NCBI RefSeq assembly: GCF_024346315.1
Contig: NZ_JAGQCS010000007.1
Span: 1-64,000, forward strand
DNA: 64,000 bases
From: Cyanobium sp. ATX 6F1
Lineage (GTDB): Bacteria; Cyanobacteriota; Cyanobacteriia; PCC-6307; Cyanobiaceae
Direction of reading: 5' to 3'
Part shown: one piece after another, positions 53,819 through 63,400 of the stretch
Position numbering within the stretch: the stretch's first letter is position 1
Layout of the letters: the number at the start of each line of letters is the position of its first letter
The notes under the pieces: generated by a model
Told to the model about the DNA's origin: nothing
Databases searched by the model: none
Seen by the model: the letters and a program-made list of their open reading frames with translations, nothing else
Position numbers and translations under genes: made by a program

Positions 53819-54293
53819 CCCGCATCAGCACCTGGCCGAATTCCACCGGGGTGCCGTTGTCCAAGAGGATCTCGACCACCTCACCGCTGAACTCGGTTTC
53901 AAGCTCGTTCATGAGCTTCATCGCCTCAAGGATGCAGACGGTCTGACCGACGCTGATGCGCTGGCCGATCTCGACGAAATTGGGCTCACCGGGGGCCGAA
54001 GCCCGGTAGAACGTCCCCACCATCGGGGCCGTGATCGCCACCAGATCCCCACGGACGGCCGCCGCCGCGGGAGGAGCCGCCGATGGCACCGCGGTCGCCC
54101 CAGGCGGCGTCACCGCCGCCACGGGAGCGGCCGGGGCCAGCGGAGCGGCCGGCAGCAGCGACACCGCCTGGGCTGCGGGCAGGTTGCGCCGCACCTCAAG
54201 ACGGAAGTCGTCGCCCTCGAGCTTGAGTTCCTGGATATCGCTGGCCCCCAGCAGGGCCAGCAGCTTCTGAAGCTGGTCGTAATCAAGCTGCAT
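53805..54293 (-). CDS. accB: Biotin carboxyl carrier protein of acetyl-CoA carboxylase
   Basis: 162 residues. The biotinyl domain at the C-terminus has ITAPMVGTFYRASAPGEP, VEIGQRISVGQTVCILEAMKLMNE with the biotinylated Lys in EAMKL, and ends VLMRVKPG. An Ala/Pro-rich linker (about 45-80) joins it to the N-terminal dimerising helices (YDQLQKLLALLGASD). It carries biotin between AccC and AccAD for fatty-acid synthesis. efp lies 9 bp upstream, the usual bacterial efp-accB pair. Confidence 0.96.
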   Translation of the reverse strand: MQLDYDQLQKLLALLGASDIQELKLEGDDFRLEVRRNLPAAQAVSLLPAAPLAPAAPVAAVTPPGATAVPSAAPPAAAAVRGDLVAITAPMVGTFYRASAPGEPNFVEIGQRISVGQTVCILEAMKLMNELETEFSGEVVEILLDNGTPVEFGQVLMRVKPG

Positions 54294-54302
54294 GGCGGCG
54301 CC

Positions 54303-54863
54303 TCAGGACTCCCGTCCCAGATAACTGTCAGTGCGGGTATCGATCTTGATCTTTTCGCCGATCGTGATGAACAGCGGCACCATCACCTGGGCACCGGTTT
54401 CGACGATCGCCGGCTTGGTGCCGCCTGTGGCGGTGTCGCCCTTGACACCGGGATCAGTCTGGGTGATCTCAAGCACCACCGAATTGGGCAGCTCCACCTC
54501 CAGGGGCTTGCCATTCCAGGAGACGACACTCACCGCCATGCCTTCTTTGAGGTATTTGCGGCCATCACCAATCTGTTTGGCCGTGAGCCGGGTCTCCTCG
54601 TAGGAGGCCATGTCCATGAAGACGTAGTCCTCGCCCTCCATGTAGGTGTGCTGGAGGGTGGCCTTCTCGAGCAGGGCCTGGGGCATGGTCTCCCCGGCCC
54701 GAAAGGTCTTCTCGACCACGTTGCCGCTCTGGACCCCCTTGAGCTTGGTGCGCACGAAGGCAGAGCCCTTGCCGGGCTTCACATGCAGGAACTCCACCAC
54801 CCGCCAGACCTGGCCATCCAGCTCAATCGTTGTACCGGTACGAAAGTCGTTGCTGGAGATCAT
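54303..54863 (-). CDS. efp: Elongation factor P
   Basis: 186 residues. It relieves ribosome stalling at polyproline. The tip loop [12 protein letters not shown] places Lys32 at the modifiable position; the strand pattern [20 protein letters not shown] is the C-terminal OB signature. No modifier gene (epmA, earP) is in the window. It heads efp-accB and is divergent from the cyclophilin gene, 66 bp away. Confidence 0.96.
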   Translation of the reverse strand: MISSNDFRTGTTIELDGQVWRVVEFLHVKPGKGSAFVRTKLKGVQSGNVVEKTFRAGETMPQALLEKATLQHTYMEGEDYVFMDMASYEETRLTAKQIGDGRKYLKEGMAVSVVSWNGKPLEVELPNSVVLEITQTDPGVKGDTATGGTKPAIVETGAQVMVPLFITIGEKIKIDTRTDSYLGRES

Positions 54864-54929
54864 TCCGGCGGAACGGGTTCTGGCGGATTGTACGGCTGTG
54901 CCAAAGTCCAGTCAGAGGCTGGATTGGCC

Positions 54930-56039
54930 ATGACAGGCACAGATCGAAGGATCGACGCAAGGCAAGGCGGGCAGGCCCTCGCCTGGCTGTTGGCCCTGGT
55001 GCTGGGCGGCCTGGTGAACCTCTCGGGCGCGGTCCCGGTCCTGGCGGCCCTGCCCCCCGGCAACGCCATCACCGACCCCGCGGCGCTGCTGCGGGATGCC
55101 CTGCCGGTGGACCAGCCCCAACTGCAGGATCTGCAGCACCGGCTGGAGAACTCCAGCGATGATCTGCGGGCCAAGCGCTGGAGCGCCCTGGCCAACACGG
55201 TGCGGCGCACACAGTCGCTGTTCAGCGGCCAAAGGGGGGCGATCCTGGCCAGCTTCCCGGAGGCCGACCGGGCCGCCACTGGGGCCCTGCTCGATCAACT
55301 CGATGGGCAGTTGCAGGCCCTGGCCGCCACCACCGAAACCCAGAACCGCGACGACTTCCTGGCCGCTCGCCGCCAGGCCCTGAGCACGATCGGCGCCGCA
55401 GAAGCGCTGCAGGTGGGGCCGTTCCCGTTCACGATCCCCGATCAATTCGCAGAACTGCCCCGCCTGCTGGGCCGAGCCACCGTGCGCCTGACCACCAACA
55501 AGGGTGATCTGACCGCTGTGGTGGACGGCTACAACGCCCCGCTCACCGCCGGAGCCTTCGTCGACCTGGTGCAACGAGGCTTCTACGACGGCCTGCCCTT
55601 CAACCGCGCCGAAGATTTCTACGTGCTCCAGACCGGCGCCCCCGCCGGCCCTGCCGACGGCTTCGTCGATCCGGTGAGCAAGCAGCAACGCCGGGTTCCC
55701 CTGGAGATCAAGGTGCCCGGCGAAAGCGAGCCCTTCTACAACCAGACCTTCGAGGAGCTGGGCCTGTTCAAAGCGTCCCCCAGCCTGCCCTTTGCCACCA
55801 AGGGCACCCTGGGCTGGGCCCACTCCGACGCCGACCTCGGCGACGGCTCCTCCCAGTTCTTCCTGTTCTTATTCGAACCGGAACTGACCCCGGCGGGCCT
55901 GAACCTGATCGACGGCCGTTATGCCGCCTTCGGCTACGTGGTGGACGGTTTCGATGTGCTTTCCGAACTCACCGCCGATGACGGCATCGTGAGCGCCAAG
56001 GTGCTGGAAGGGGCCGAGAACCTGCGGGCCCATGGCTGA
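54930..56039 (+). CDS. Lumenal cyclophilin-type peptidyl-prolyl isomerase (TLP40-like)
   Basis: 369 residues from MTGTDRRIDARQGG. A signal sequence (LAWLLALVLGGLVNLSGA), a helical region (about 60-165; LQDLQHRLENSS and TRRTQSLF-type helices) as in plant TLP40, then a cyclophilin domain (VRLTTNKGDLTAVVDGYNAP, FYDGLPFNRAEDFYVLQTGAP, SQFFLFLFEPELTP). The insertion PADGFVDPVSKQQRRVPLEI is typical of the group. It folds or scaffolds lumenal proteins. Its end overlaps thiL by 8 bp. Confidence 0.87.
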   Translation: MTGTDRRIDARQGGQALAWLLALVLGGLVNLSGAVPVLAALPPGNAITDPAALLRDALPVDQPQLQDLQHRLENSSDDLRAKRWSALANTVRRTQSLFSGQRGAILASFPEADRAATGALLDQLDGQLQALAATTETQNRDDFLAARRQALSTIGAAEALQVGPFPFTIPDQFAELPRLLGRATVRLTTNKGDLTAVVDGYNAPLTAGAFVDLVQRGFYDGLPFNRAEDFYVLQTGAPAGPADGFVDPVSKQQRRVPLEIKVPGESEPFYNQTFEELGLFKASPSLPFATKGTLGWAHSDADLGDGSSQFFLFLFEPELTPAGLNLIDGRYAAFGYVVDGFDVLSELTADDGIVSAKVLEGAENLRAHG

Positions 56040-57027
56040 ACCGGCCACCCTGGCGGCGCTGGGGGAAGCCGAGCTGATCCGACGCCTGGAGGCTTACGCG
56101 CCCCCTGGCCAGTTCAACGATGACGGGGCCCTGCTAAAGGCACCGGGCGACCGTGTCCTGGTGGTCACCACCGATGTTCTGGTGGAGGGCGTTCACTTCA
56201 GCGACGCCACCATCGCGGCGGCTGACCTGGGCTGGCGGGCCGCCGCGGCCAACCTCTCTGATCTGGCGGCCATGGGCTGCCACTCTGTGCGGGGCCTCAC
56301 CGTTGGACTGGTGGCCCCCGGCTCCACCGCCTGGAGCTGGGTGGAGGGGGTCTACGGCGGGCTGGGGGAGGTCCTGGCGCGCTACGGGGGCGATTTGCTG
56401 GGGGGGGACTGCAGCGCCGGGGAGCAGCGGATGCTGGCGATCACGGCCCTGGGGCAGCTGACGCCGGGGGAGGCAATCGGCCGCGGCGATGGCCGCCCGG
56501 GAGATCGGCTGGTCAGCACCGGCCCCCACGGCCTCAGCCGCCTGGGGCTCGCCCTGCTGCTGGGCGAAACGCCCAAAGAGTCCCTGGAGGGCGAGGGGGT
56601 TCAACGGGCCATCCGGGCCCATCGCCGCCCCCTCCCCCGCTTCGATGCCGTGGAAGCCCTGGAGCGCAGCCGACCGCCCCAGGAGCCCTGGCGGGTCGGC
56701 GGCACCGACAGCAGCGATGGCCTGGCCACGGCCGTGACCCTGCTGGCCCGCGGCAGCAGTTGCACCGCCCTGCTGGAGCGGGCCGCCCTACCGATCGATC
56801 CGACCCTGGCACCCCTTGCCCTGGCGGAGGCCTGGTGCCTCGGGGGCGGGGAGGACTTCGAGCTGGTGCTCGCCCTGTCCCCCGGCTGGTGCGAGGCCTT
56901 CTTGGACGCCCTGCCCGGCAGCGCGGCGATTGGCCGACTCGTCGAAGGCCCTGGGCAGGTGCTTTGGGCCGAAACGGGTGAGTCGCTCAGCCCGAATCTC
57001 GGCTACCGCCACTTCGAGGCCAACTGA
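56032..57027 (+). CDS. thiL: Thiamine-monophosphate kinase
   Basis: 331 residues. It phosphorylates TMP to the cofactor TPP. Family blocks: QFNDDGALL (metal-binding acidic pair), TTDVLVEGVHF, NLSDLAAMGCHSVRGLTVGL, GGDCSAGEQRMLAITALG, VSTGPHGLSRLGLALLL and GGTDSSDGLA. The end is LGYRHFEAN. Complements thiG in the same window. Overlaps the upstream cyclophilin gene by 8 bp (ATGGCTGA). The downstream hairpin mainly serves the convergent gap2. Confidence 0.94.
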   Translation: MAEPATLAALGEAELIRRLEAYAPPGQFNDDGALLKAPGDRVLVVTTDVLVEGVHFSDATIAAADLGWRAAAANLSDLAAMGCHSVRGLTVGLVAPGSTAWSWVEGVYGGLGEVLARYGGDLLGGDCSAGEQRMLAITALGQLTPGEAIGRGDGRPGDRLVSTGPHGLSRLGLALLLGETPKESLEGEGVQRAIRAHRRPLPRFDAVEALERSRPPQEPWRVGGTDSSDGLATAVTLLARGSSCTALLERAALPIDPTLAPLALAEAWCLGGGEDFELVLALSPGWCEAFLDALPGSAAIGRLVEGPGQVLWAETGESLSPNLGYRHFEAN

Positions 57028-57055
57028 ACGGTTTCGACGCACTGAAGCGCTGCAC

Positions 57056-57085
57056 AAAAAAAAGCCGCCCCATCCCAGGGGCGGC
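57056..57085 (-). terminator. Intrinsic terminator of gap2 (minus strand)
   Basis: GCCGCCCC (57064-57071), loop ATCCCA, GGGGCGGC (57078-57085): a perfect 8-bp GC stem. On the minus strand it is followed by eight T (complement of A 57056-57063), a textbook rho-independent terminator 16 bp after the gap2 stop. In the plus direction no T tract follows, so thiL would gain only the hairpin. Confidence 0.9.
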
Positions 57086-57101
57086 CAACATAAACGAAAC
57101 G

Positions 57102-58124
57102 TCACTTCCAGTTCCTGGAGACCACTTCGGCCAGATCGACCACCCGCTGGCTGTAGCCCCACTCGTTGTCGTACCAGGCGATCACCTTCAGCATGTTGTC
57201 CCCCATCACCAGGGTGAGGTCGGAGTCGACGATCGCGGATTCGTCTGTGCCGGCGTGGTCGGAGGAGACCAGGGGCAGATCGGAGTACTTGATGATGCCC
57301 TTCATGGCACCCTCGGAAGCTCCCTTCAGCACGGCGTTCACTTCGTCCCGGTTGGTGGGGCGACCCACTTCCAGCACCATGTCCACCACCGACACATTGG
57401 GGGTGGGCACCCGCATGGCGATGCCGCTGAGCTTGCCCTTCATGGGCGGATAGACCAGGGCCACGGCCTGGGCGGCGCCCGTGCTGGTGGGCACGATGTT
57501 CACGGCGGCGGCCCGGGCCCGGCGCAGGTCGCGGTGGGAGGCGTCGAGAATGCGCTGGTCACCGGTGTAGCTGTGGGTGGTGGTCATCGTGCCCTTGACG
57601 ATGCCGAAGGTCTGGTCGAGAACCTTGACCAGCGGTGCCATGCAGTTGGTGGTGCAGCTGGCATTGCTGAGGATGTCGAAATCCTCGTGCCGGTACTGAT
57701 CGGCATTGACCCCCACCACGAAGGTGCCCACACCGGCACCCTTGCCGGGGGCGGTGAGAATCACTTTCCTGGCACCCGCCTGAATGTGCTTGCTGGCGCC
57801 CACGTCGTCGTTGAAGACGCCGGTGGCCTCGATCACCAGGTCCACGCCCCACTCCTTCCAGGGGAGGTTGAGCGGATTGCGGTCGGAGAAGCATTTGATC
57901 TCCCGGCCGTTGACGATGATCGCGCTATCGGAGTAGCTGACCTCGGCATCCCGGATGTGCCCGAGCATCGAGTCGTACTGGAGCAGGTGGGAGTTGGTGC
58001 GGGGATCGGACGTGTCGTTGAGACCAACCACCTCGATACCGGTGTTGACGCCACGGCTCAGCCAACAACGCATGAAGTTGCGACCAATTCGGCCGAATCC
58101 ATTGATCGCAACACGCAAGGTCAT
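57102..58124 (-). CDS. gap2: Glyceraldehyde-3-phosphate dehydrogenase, photosynthetic Gap2 type
   Basis: 340 residues. It runs in the Calvin cycle, reducing 1,3-bisphosphoglycerate with NADPH (and NADH). [11 protein letters not shown] binds nucleotide; NDTSD (36-40) instead of a single acidic discriminator suits dual NADP/NAD use, which marks Gap2. Catalytic Cys157 is in [10 protein letters not shown], and [15 protein letters not shown] and [10 protein letters not shown] are intact. Residues for CP12 docking cannot be tested by eye. It ends at a strong terminator and has a hairpin in its leader. Confidence 0.96.
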   Translation of the reverse strand: MTLRVAINGFGRIGRNFMRCWLSRGVNTGIEVVGLNDTSDPRTNSHLLQYDSMLGHIRDAEVSYSDSAIIVNGREIKCFSDRNPLNLPWKEWGVDLVIEATGVFNDDVGASKHIQAGARKVILTAPGKGAGVGTFVVGVNADQYRHEDFDILSNASCTTNCMAPLVKVLDQTFGIVKGTMTTTHSYTGDQRILDASHRDLRRARAAAVNIVPTSTGAAQAVALVYPPMKGKLSGIAMRVPTPNVSVVDMVLEVGRPTNRDEVNAVLKGASEGAMKGIIKYSDLPLVSSDHAGTDESAIVDSDLTLVMGDNMLKVIAWYDNEWGYSQRVVDLAEVVSRNWK

Positions 58125-58137
58125 GGCAGGGGGGGAA

Positions 58138-58156
58138 ACCCGTTACTAAAACGGGT
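58138..58156 (-). promoter_or_regulatory. Perfect inverted repeat in the gap2 leader
   Basis: ACCCGTT-ACTAA-AACGGGT is a perfect 7-bp inverted repeat 14 bp before the gap2 ATG. If transcribed it forms a hairpin next to the ribosome site; as DNA it could bind a regulator such as a LysR-type carbon regulator. No protein is assigned. It is followed upstream by the -10-like box at 58170. Confidence 0.6.
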
Positions 58157-58169
58157 GATTCGGATGCGA

Positions 58170-58175
58170 ATCATA
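58170..58175 (-). promoter_or_regulatory. Candidate -10 box of gap2
   Basis: TATGAT on the minus strand (one mismatch from TATAAT), 46 bp before the ATG. No clear -35 is seen. The start of transcription would fall just ahead of the inverted repeat at 58138-58156. Confidence 0.4.
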
Positions 58176-58281
58176 CAGAAATAGGGGTCCGCCTTCCCCG
58201 GTCACGGCACGAACCGACAGATCTCGCCTTGCGACAGGCGCTAGAGACAAGGGGACCATCCCGGCTTAACTTCGATCAGGT

Positions 58282-59736
58282 TTGGACGCTCCCTTGGGAC
58301 CTGTGCTCGATCGTCAGCAACCTCTCCACTTCATCGGGGTTGGCGGAATCGGGATGTCGGCGCTGGCGGGGATCCTGGCCGATCGGGGCTTCAACGTCAG
58401 CGGCTCGGACCCCAAGGACAGCGCCGTGCTCCAGGACCTGCGCCAGCGGGGGGTTCGGGTGTTCCGTCAGCAGAACGGCGCCACCATTGATGCCATCCGC
58501 AGCGGCATCTCAAGGTCACCGCTGGTGGTGATCAGCACCGCCGTGCCGGAGGCAAACCCCGAACTGACCGCGGCCCGCTCCGCCGGCCTGGAGATCTGTC
58601 ATCGCTCCGACGTGCTGGCGGCCCTGATCAACGGCCAGACCTCGATCGCCATCGCCGGCAGCCACGGCAAAACCACCACCAGCACCCTGGTGGCCACGCT
58701 CTTGTTGGCCACCAACCACGACCCCACGGCCGTGATCGGCGGCATCGTGCCCGCCTTCGGCAGCAATGGCCGCAACGGCGCCGGTCGGCTCCTGGTGGCG
58801 GAGGCCGATGAATCCGACGGCTCGCTGGTGAAATTCAGGCCCAGCCTCGGGGTGATCACCAACCTGGAGCTCGACCACACCGATCACTACCCCGACCTGG
58901 GGACCCTGATCGCCACCTTGAAGCGGTTCGCCAGCGGCTGCGAATCGGTGCTGGCCAACCACGACGATCCGATCCTGCGGAAGCACTTCGAGCCCCAGGC
59001 CTGGTGGTCGGTCAGCCGCAGCGAAGGGATGGATTTCGCCGCCCTTCCCCGGCGCCTCGATGGCGACCGCACCGAAGCCGAGTTCTTCGAACAAGGCCAG
59101 AGCCTGGGCCTGTTCGAGCTGCCCCTGCCGGGTCTCCACAACCTCAGCAACGCCACCGCCGCCCTGGCCGCCTGCCGGCTCCAGGGGGTGTCCTTCGCCG
59201 AACTGAAGCAGGCGATCCAGTCGCTGCAGCCCCCTGGCCGCCGATTCGACTTCCGCGGCAGCTGGCACGGGCGCCAGGTGGTCGACGACTACGCCCATCA
59301 CCCCAGCGAGGTGGGGGCCACTCTGGCGATGGCGCGGTTGATGATCAGCAGCGGCCGCAGCCCCCTGCCGGTGCCCCCCCGCCGGCTGGTGGCGGTGTTC
59401 CAGCCCCATCGCTACAGCCGCACCGCCGAATTTCTCGAGGGCTTCGCCAAGGCGCTCTGCGAAGCCGACGCGGTGCTGCTGGCACCGCTCTATGCGGCCG
59501 GCGAGGCCCCCATCAAGGGCATCTCCAGCGAAGCGCTCGCCCAGTGCATGGCTCGGCTCAAGCCCGATCTGCCCGTATGGGTGAGCCAGGATCTCCTGCA
59601 CCTGGCCGAACAGGTGGGTCGCCACAGCCGGGAAGGGGATCTGGTGCTGGCCATGGGTGCCGGTGACGTGAATGGTCTCTGGGACGGACTCCAGGCCCTG
59701 GAAAAACCCAACGCCGCCCCGGCCCTGGCGGCCTGA
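58282..59736 (+). CDS. murC: UDP-N-acetylmuramate-L-alanine ligase
   Basis: 484 residues. It adds L-Ala to UDP-MurNAc. N-terminal [20 protein letters not shown] loop [54 protein letters not shown] and [10 protein letters not shown] are all present. No ATG is near the start; TTG at 58282 is used here, with TTG 58294 or GTG 58303 nearly as good and giving MGPVLDRQQ or MLDRQQ. murB begins 3 bp after the stop, so the pair is a tight operon. Confidence 0.93.
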   Translation: MDAPLGPVLDRQQPLHFIGVGGIGMSALAGILADRGFNVSGSDPKDSAVLQDLRQRGVRVFRQQNGATIDAIRSGISRSPLVVISTAVPEANPELTAARSAGLEICHRSDVLAALINGQTSIAIAGSHGKTTTSTLVATLLLATNHDPTAVIGGIVPAFGSNGRNGAGRLLVAEADESDGSLVKFRPSLGVITNLELDHTDHYPDLGTLIATLKRFASGCESVLANHDDPILRKHFEPQAWWSVSRSEGMDFAALPRRLDGDRTEAEFFEQGQSLGLFELPLPGLHNLSNATAALAACRLQGVSFAELKQAIQSLQPPGRRFDFRGSWHGRQVVDDYAHHPSEVGATLAMARLMISSGRSPLPVPPRRLVAVFQPHRYSRTAEFLEGFAKALCEADAVLLAPLYAAGEAPIKGISSEALAQCMARLKPDLPVWVSQDLLHLAEQVGRHSREGDLVLAMGAGDVNGLWDGLQALEKPNAAPALAA

Positions 59737-59739
59737 GCG

Positions 59740-60642
59740 ATGGCCACTGGTCTGCGCCCTGCCGGCCTGCGCCAGGCGATCCCGCTCGCGGAGTACACCA
59801 CCTGGAAAGTGGGGGGGCCCGCCCAATGGTTCGCCGAGCCGGAAACCCCCGAACAGCTGATCTCCCTGAGCCGCTGGGCGACGGTCGAGGGTCTCGACCT
59901 GCAGCTGATCGGCGCCGGCTCCAACCTGCTGATCGCCGACGCCGGTCTGGGGGGACTGATCCTCTGCCTCCGCCGTCTCCAGGGCAGCACACTTGAGGCA
60001 AGCTCTGGGTTGGTGGAGGCCCAAGCAGGGGAGCCGATCCCCACCCTGGCCCGCAAGGCTGCCCGCGCCGGTCTCAGTGGGCTGGAGTGGGCGGTGGGCA
60101 TCCCCGGCACCGTGGGCGGGGCCGTGGTGATGAACGCGGGGGCCCAGGGGGGCTGCACGGCCGACTGGCTTGAGGAAGTGACCGTGCTCGACCCCGGGCG
60201 CGGCCGCACACCCTTCGTGCTCAAGGCGGCGGAGCTGGCCTTCGCCTACCGCCACAGCCGTCTGCAGGAGGAACCCCTGGTGGTGCTCTCGGCCCGGTTT
60301 CGGCTGACGGCGGGCCATGACCCGGCGGAGATCAGCCGGCGCACCAGCGCCAACCTGCTCAGCCGCACCAGCACCCAGCCCTACCAGCAACCAAGTTGCG
60401 GCAGCGTCTTCCGCAACCCGGAACCCCTGAAGGCGGGCCAACTGATCGAGAACCTGGGACTCAAGGGCACCCGGGTGGGCGCCGCCCAGGTTTCGCCGTT
60501 GCACGCCAACTTCATCGTCAACACAGGCGGTGCCACGGCCAGGGACATCGATGGGCTGATCGCCCTGGTGCAGCAGCAGGTGCTCGCCGCCCATGGACTC
60601 TGGCTGCATCCAGAGGTGAAACGACTGGGCCCCAGGACCTAG
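59740..60642 (+). CDS. murB: UDP-N-acetylenolpyruvoylglucosamine reductase
   Basis: 300 residues. An FAD enzyme reducing enolpyruvyl-UDP-GlcNAc to UDP-MurNAc, the step before MurC. FAD-binding [12 protein letters not shown] and [18 protein letters not shown]; catalytic Ser in [11 protein letters not shown]-terminal [17 protein letters not shown]. It is the short type with normal length. It directly follows murC and precedes the YbaB gene by 26 bp. Confidence 0.95.
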   Translation: MATGLRPAGLRQAIPLAEYTTWKVGGPAQWFAEPETPEQLISLSRWATVEGLDLQLIGAGSNLLIADAGLGGLILCLRRLQGSTLEASSGLVEAQAGEPIPTLARKAARAGLSGLEWAVGIPGTVGGAVVMNAGAQGGCTADWLEEVTVLDPGRGRTPFVLKAAELAFAYRHSRLQEEPLVVLSARFRLTAGHDPAEISRRTSANLLSRTSTQPYQQPSCGSVFRNPEPLKAGQLIENLGLKGTRVGAAQVSPLHANFIVNTGGATARDIDGLIALVQQQVLAAHGLWLHPEVKRLGPRT

Positions 60643-60668
60643 CCTGCCCAGACCTCCGCATCGCATCC

Positions 60669-61004
60669 ATGTCCGGCTTCGGGCTTCCCAACTTCGGCCA
60701 GCTCACCGAAGCGTTCCGCAAGGCCCAGCAGATCCAGCAGGACGCCCAGAAACTGCAGGATGAACTCGATGCGCTCGAACTGGAGGGGAAGAGTGAGGAT
60801 GGCCGCGCCAGTGTCTGGCTGTCGGGCAACCAGCAGCCGCTGAGGATCAGCCTCGCGCCTGAACTGGTGAGCGAAGGCGCCGTAGCCACCGAAACCGCCA
60901 CCCTTGAAGCGCTCAAGGCGGCCTATGAGCTCTCCACCACCACGATGAAGGAGCGCATGGAGCAGCTCACCGGCGGTCTCAATTTGCCGGGTTTCGGAGG
61001 CTGA
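60669..61004 (+). CDS. YbaB/EbfC nucleoid-associated protein
   Basis: 111 residues from [12 protein letters not shown]. The conserved helices [19 protein letters not shown] and the strand [18 protein letters not shown] match the YbaB/EbfC fold, a dimer that binds DNA. Cyanobacterial copies usually follow murB, as here. The last 26 bp overlap the convergent rsgA. Confidence 0.9.
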   Translation: MSGFGLPNFGQLTEAFRKAQQIQQDAQKLQDELDALELEGKSEDGRASVWLSGNQQPLRISLAPELVSEGAVATETATLEALKAAYELSTTTMKERMEQLTGGLNLPGFGG

Positions 61005-61983
61005 TCTCTCCCTCATCCTCGATTTCCTCCTGAAGCCGCTGACGCTGCAGACGGCGGGAGTCCCCGGTCCGCTGGGGCACAGGCACCGAGCGTTCACGGG
61101 GGGCCTCAGCGCCGAAGGCGATGTCCTGCAGGCACTGGCCGTAGAGCCCGTACCGGTCCCAGTGCTGGCCGACGGCGCAGCCGGGATCCCCCTGGTGGAG
61201 ACAATTCTTGAACCGACAGGGGCTGATCGCCAGCGCCTGGCGGATCTCGGGAAACAGTCGTCCCAGGGCCTGGGGATCGCTGGGCAGATCGGGCCGGTTG
61301 AAGCCCGGAGAATCCGCCACCAGCGCCCCTTGGGCCAGGGCAAACAGCTCCACGTGGCGGGTGGTGTGGCGCCCCCGCTGCAGGCGACCTGACACGGCGG
61401 CCACCCGCAACCGCAACGCCGGCAGCAGGGCATTGAGCAGGCTGCTCTTGCCCACCCCCGAGGGCCCGCAGAGCACGCTGAGCCCCGGAGTGGAGAGCCG
61501 AGCCGCCAGCTCGCCCAACCCCAGACCGCTCAGGCTGGACACCGCCAGGGCCGCGTAGCCCCAACCCTCCAACCGCCTCACCCACGCCTCCACCTGCTCT
61601 GTGGGCACCTGATCGGCCTTGCTGAACAACACCTCCACCTGCTGGTGGCTGCGCTCGGCGGTGATCAGGAAACGGGTGAGCTGAAGGGGATCGGGTTCGG
61701 GTTGAGCCAGGGAGACCACCACGACGATGCGGGTGCAATTGGCCACGGCCGGCCGCTCCAGCAGGCTCTGCCGATCCCCGCGCCCAGCGATGGCGCCGCG
61801 CCGCTCCACCCAGTCGATCGCCTCCACGCTCACCCAATCACCCACACAGATCTGCTGACCGCGCTTCCCCAGCCGGGTGCGGCGGGTGCACAGCAGGCGC
61901 TCGACCGCTCCGGGACCGGGTCGGCTGAGCTGCACCTGGCAGAAATTGGCCTGAAGGGCCACCACCCGGGCCTCAGCCGCCAT
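60979..61983 (-). CDS. rsgA: Ribosome small-subunit-dependent GTPase RsgA
   Basis: 334 residues. A circularly permuted GTPase that helps mature the 30S subunit. An OB domain ([13 protein letters not shown]) precedes the GTPase, where G4 comes first: LFSKADQV (121-124 SKAD instead of NKxD), then G1 [17 protein letters not shown] (173-180) and G3 DSPGF. The zinc knuckle is [14 protein letters not shown]. The Asn-to-Ser change in G4 could weaken guanine selectivity, but the rest is intact. It overlaps ebfC by 26 bp and the TusA-like gene by 11 bp. Confidence 0.92.
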   Translation of the reverse strand: MAAEARVVALQANFCQVQLSRPGPGAVERLLCTRRTRLGKRGQQICVGDWVSVEAIDWVERRGAIAGRGDRQSLLERPAVANCTRIVVVVSLAQPEPDPLQLTRFLITAERSHQQVEVLFSKADQVPTEQVEAWVRRLEGWGYAALAVSSLSGLGLGELAARLSTPGLSVLCGPSGVGKSSLLNALLPALRLRVAAVSGRLQRGRHTTRHVELFALAQGALVADSPGFNRPDLPSDPQALGRLFPEIRQALAISPCRFKNCLHQGDPGCAVGQHWDRYGLYGQCLQDIAFGAEAPRERSVPVPQRTGDSRRLQRQRLQEEIEDEGEISLRNPAN

Positions 61984-62200
61984 GGCGGCGGATCAGCAGG
62001 CGCACGGAGCCGTTTTCGCTGGGGCTCACCTCCACCGCGTGACCCTCACGGCGCAAACCCTCACCCACGGAACGCTCCGGCTCCCCCGCCTCCAGATCCA
62101 CCCACAGGCACTCGCCGGGCTCGATCGCCTCAAGGGCCAACCGGGCGCGGATGAAGTTCACCGGACAGGGGGTACCGCGCAGGTCGAGGGCGTGCATCAA
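61973..62200 (-). CDS. TusA/SirA-family sulfurtransferase-like protein
   Basis: 75 residues. The core [20 protein letters not shown] places the family Cys in GTPCPVNF; the second half is the usual beta strand region ending [10 protein letters not shown]. TusA proteins relay persulphide sulphur for tRNA thiolation or molybdenum cofactor. Two Met codons are adjacent at the start. It overlaps dnaJ by 4 bp and rsgA by 11 bp, forming a minus-strand dnaJ-tusA-like-rsgA chain. Confidence 0.85.
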   Translation of the reverse strand: MMHALDLRGTPCPVNFIRARLALEAIEPGECLWVDLEAGEPERSVGEGLRREGHAVEVSPSENGSVRLLIRRHGG

Positions 62201-63309
62201 CCGAACAGCCCGCCGAACAGGCCGCTCTTGTGGGGATGGTCCTTGCTGGCGTGGTGACCGGCCAGTTGATCGAGCAGGGAGCGTTCCTCGCTCGAGAGCT
62301 TGGTGGGCAACTTCACCTTGATGGTGAACTGATGATTGCCTCGCGCCACAGGGTTGCCGAGCTTGGGCACCCCCTTGCCCGTCAGCGTGAGCACCGCGCC
62401 GGGCTGGGTGCCGGCTGGAATCTCAAGGGTTTCCGGGCCATCCACCGTTTCCACCTCGATGCGATCGCCCAGGATCGCCTGCAGGTAGCTGACGCTGACC
62501 TCGGAGTGGATGTGGATCCCGTCGCGGCGCAGCTGGGAATTGGTCTGAACGGTCAGGAACACATACAGATCCCCCGCGGGGCCGCCCCGCTGGCCAGCGT
62601 TGCCCTCACCGGCCACCCGCAGGCGGGTGCCGGAATCGACCCCGGCGGGAATGTTCAGGCGCAGCTTCTTGCGCACCTGCTGCAGGCCCTGGCCACCACA
62701 GGCATTGCAGGGGTCGGCGATCACCTGGCCGGTGCCCTCACAGGTGGGGCAGGGGGCCACCTGGGTGAAGCTGCCGAAGGGAGTGCGGGTGGCCCGACGC
62801 ACCTGGCCGGCACCGTTGCAGGTGCCACAGGTGGTGGGCCCGCTGCCTGATTTCGCCCCGGAACCACTGCAGGTGGTGCAGGTTTCCAGATGGCGGATCT
62901 GCACGTCCCGCTCCTGGCCGAAGATCGCCTCCTTGAAGCTGATCGTGAGGTCAAGGCGCAGGTCATCCCCCTGGCGAGGGCCGCGGCGGCGGGGGCCCGG
63001 AGCGCCGCCAGCTCCGCCGAATCCGCTGAAGAAGGTCTCGAACAGGTCGGCGAACCCGCCCATATCGCCCATGTCGGGGGCTCCGGCGGCACCGCCCAGG
63101 CCCGCCTCACCGAACTGGTCGTAGCGGGAGCGGGTCTGGGGATCGCTGAGCACCTCGTAGGCGCGACCGATTTCCTTGAAGCGATCCTCGGCGCCGGGAT
63201 CCTTGTTGATGTCCGGGTGGTACTGGCGAGCCAGACGGCGGTAGGCCCGCTTGAGGGTCTCGGCGTCTGCCTCCCGTGGCACCCCAAGCAGGTCGTAGTA
63301 ATCCGCCAT
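62197..63309 (-). CDS. dnaJ: Chaperone DnaJ (type I Hsp40)
   Basis: 370 residues. J domain with [13 protein letters not shown] and HPD (YHPDINKD), then a Gly/Phe-rich stretch ([18 protein letters not shown]), four zinc motifs [24 protein letters not shown] and CNACGGQG, and two substrate-binding beta domains. It stimulates DnaK ATP hydrolysis. grpE lies 91 bp upstream on the same strand. No dnaK is in the window. Confidence 0.96.
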   Translation of the reverse strand: MADYYDLLGVPREADAETLKRAYRRLARQYHPDINKDPGAEDRFKEIGRAYEVLSDPQTRSRYDQFGEAGLGGAAGAPDMGDMGGFADLFETFFSGFGGAGGAPGPRRRGPRQGDDLRLDLTISFKEAIFGQERDVQIRHLETCTTCSGSGAKSGSGPTTCGTCNGAGQVRRATRTPFGSFTQVAPCPTCEGTGQVIADPCNACGGQGLQQVRKKLRLNIPAGVDSGTRLRVAGEGNAGQRGGPAGDLYVFLTVQTNSQLRRDGIHIHSEVSVSYLQAILGDRIEVETVDGPETLEIPAGTQPGAVLTLTGKGVPKLGNPVARGNHQFTIKVKLPTKLSSEERSLLDQLAGHHASKDHPHKSGLFGGLFG

Positions 63310-63400
63310 CGGCCCTGTCAGTCGCTGCCACCCTAAAACTCACCAGCGGCCACTCCGAAGGGGTGAGAACCGACCCCCGCGCCTGGGACCAGCAGAGGTC

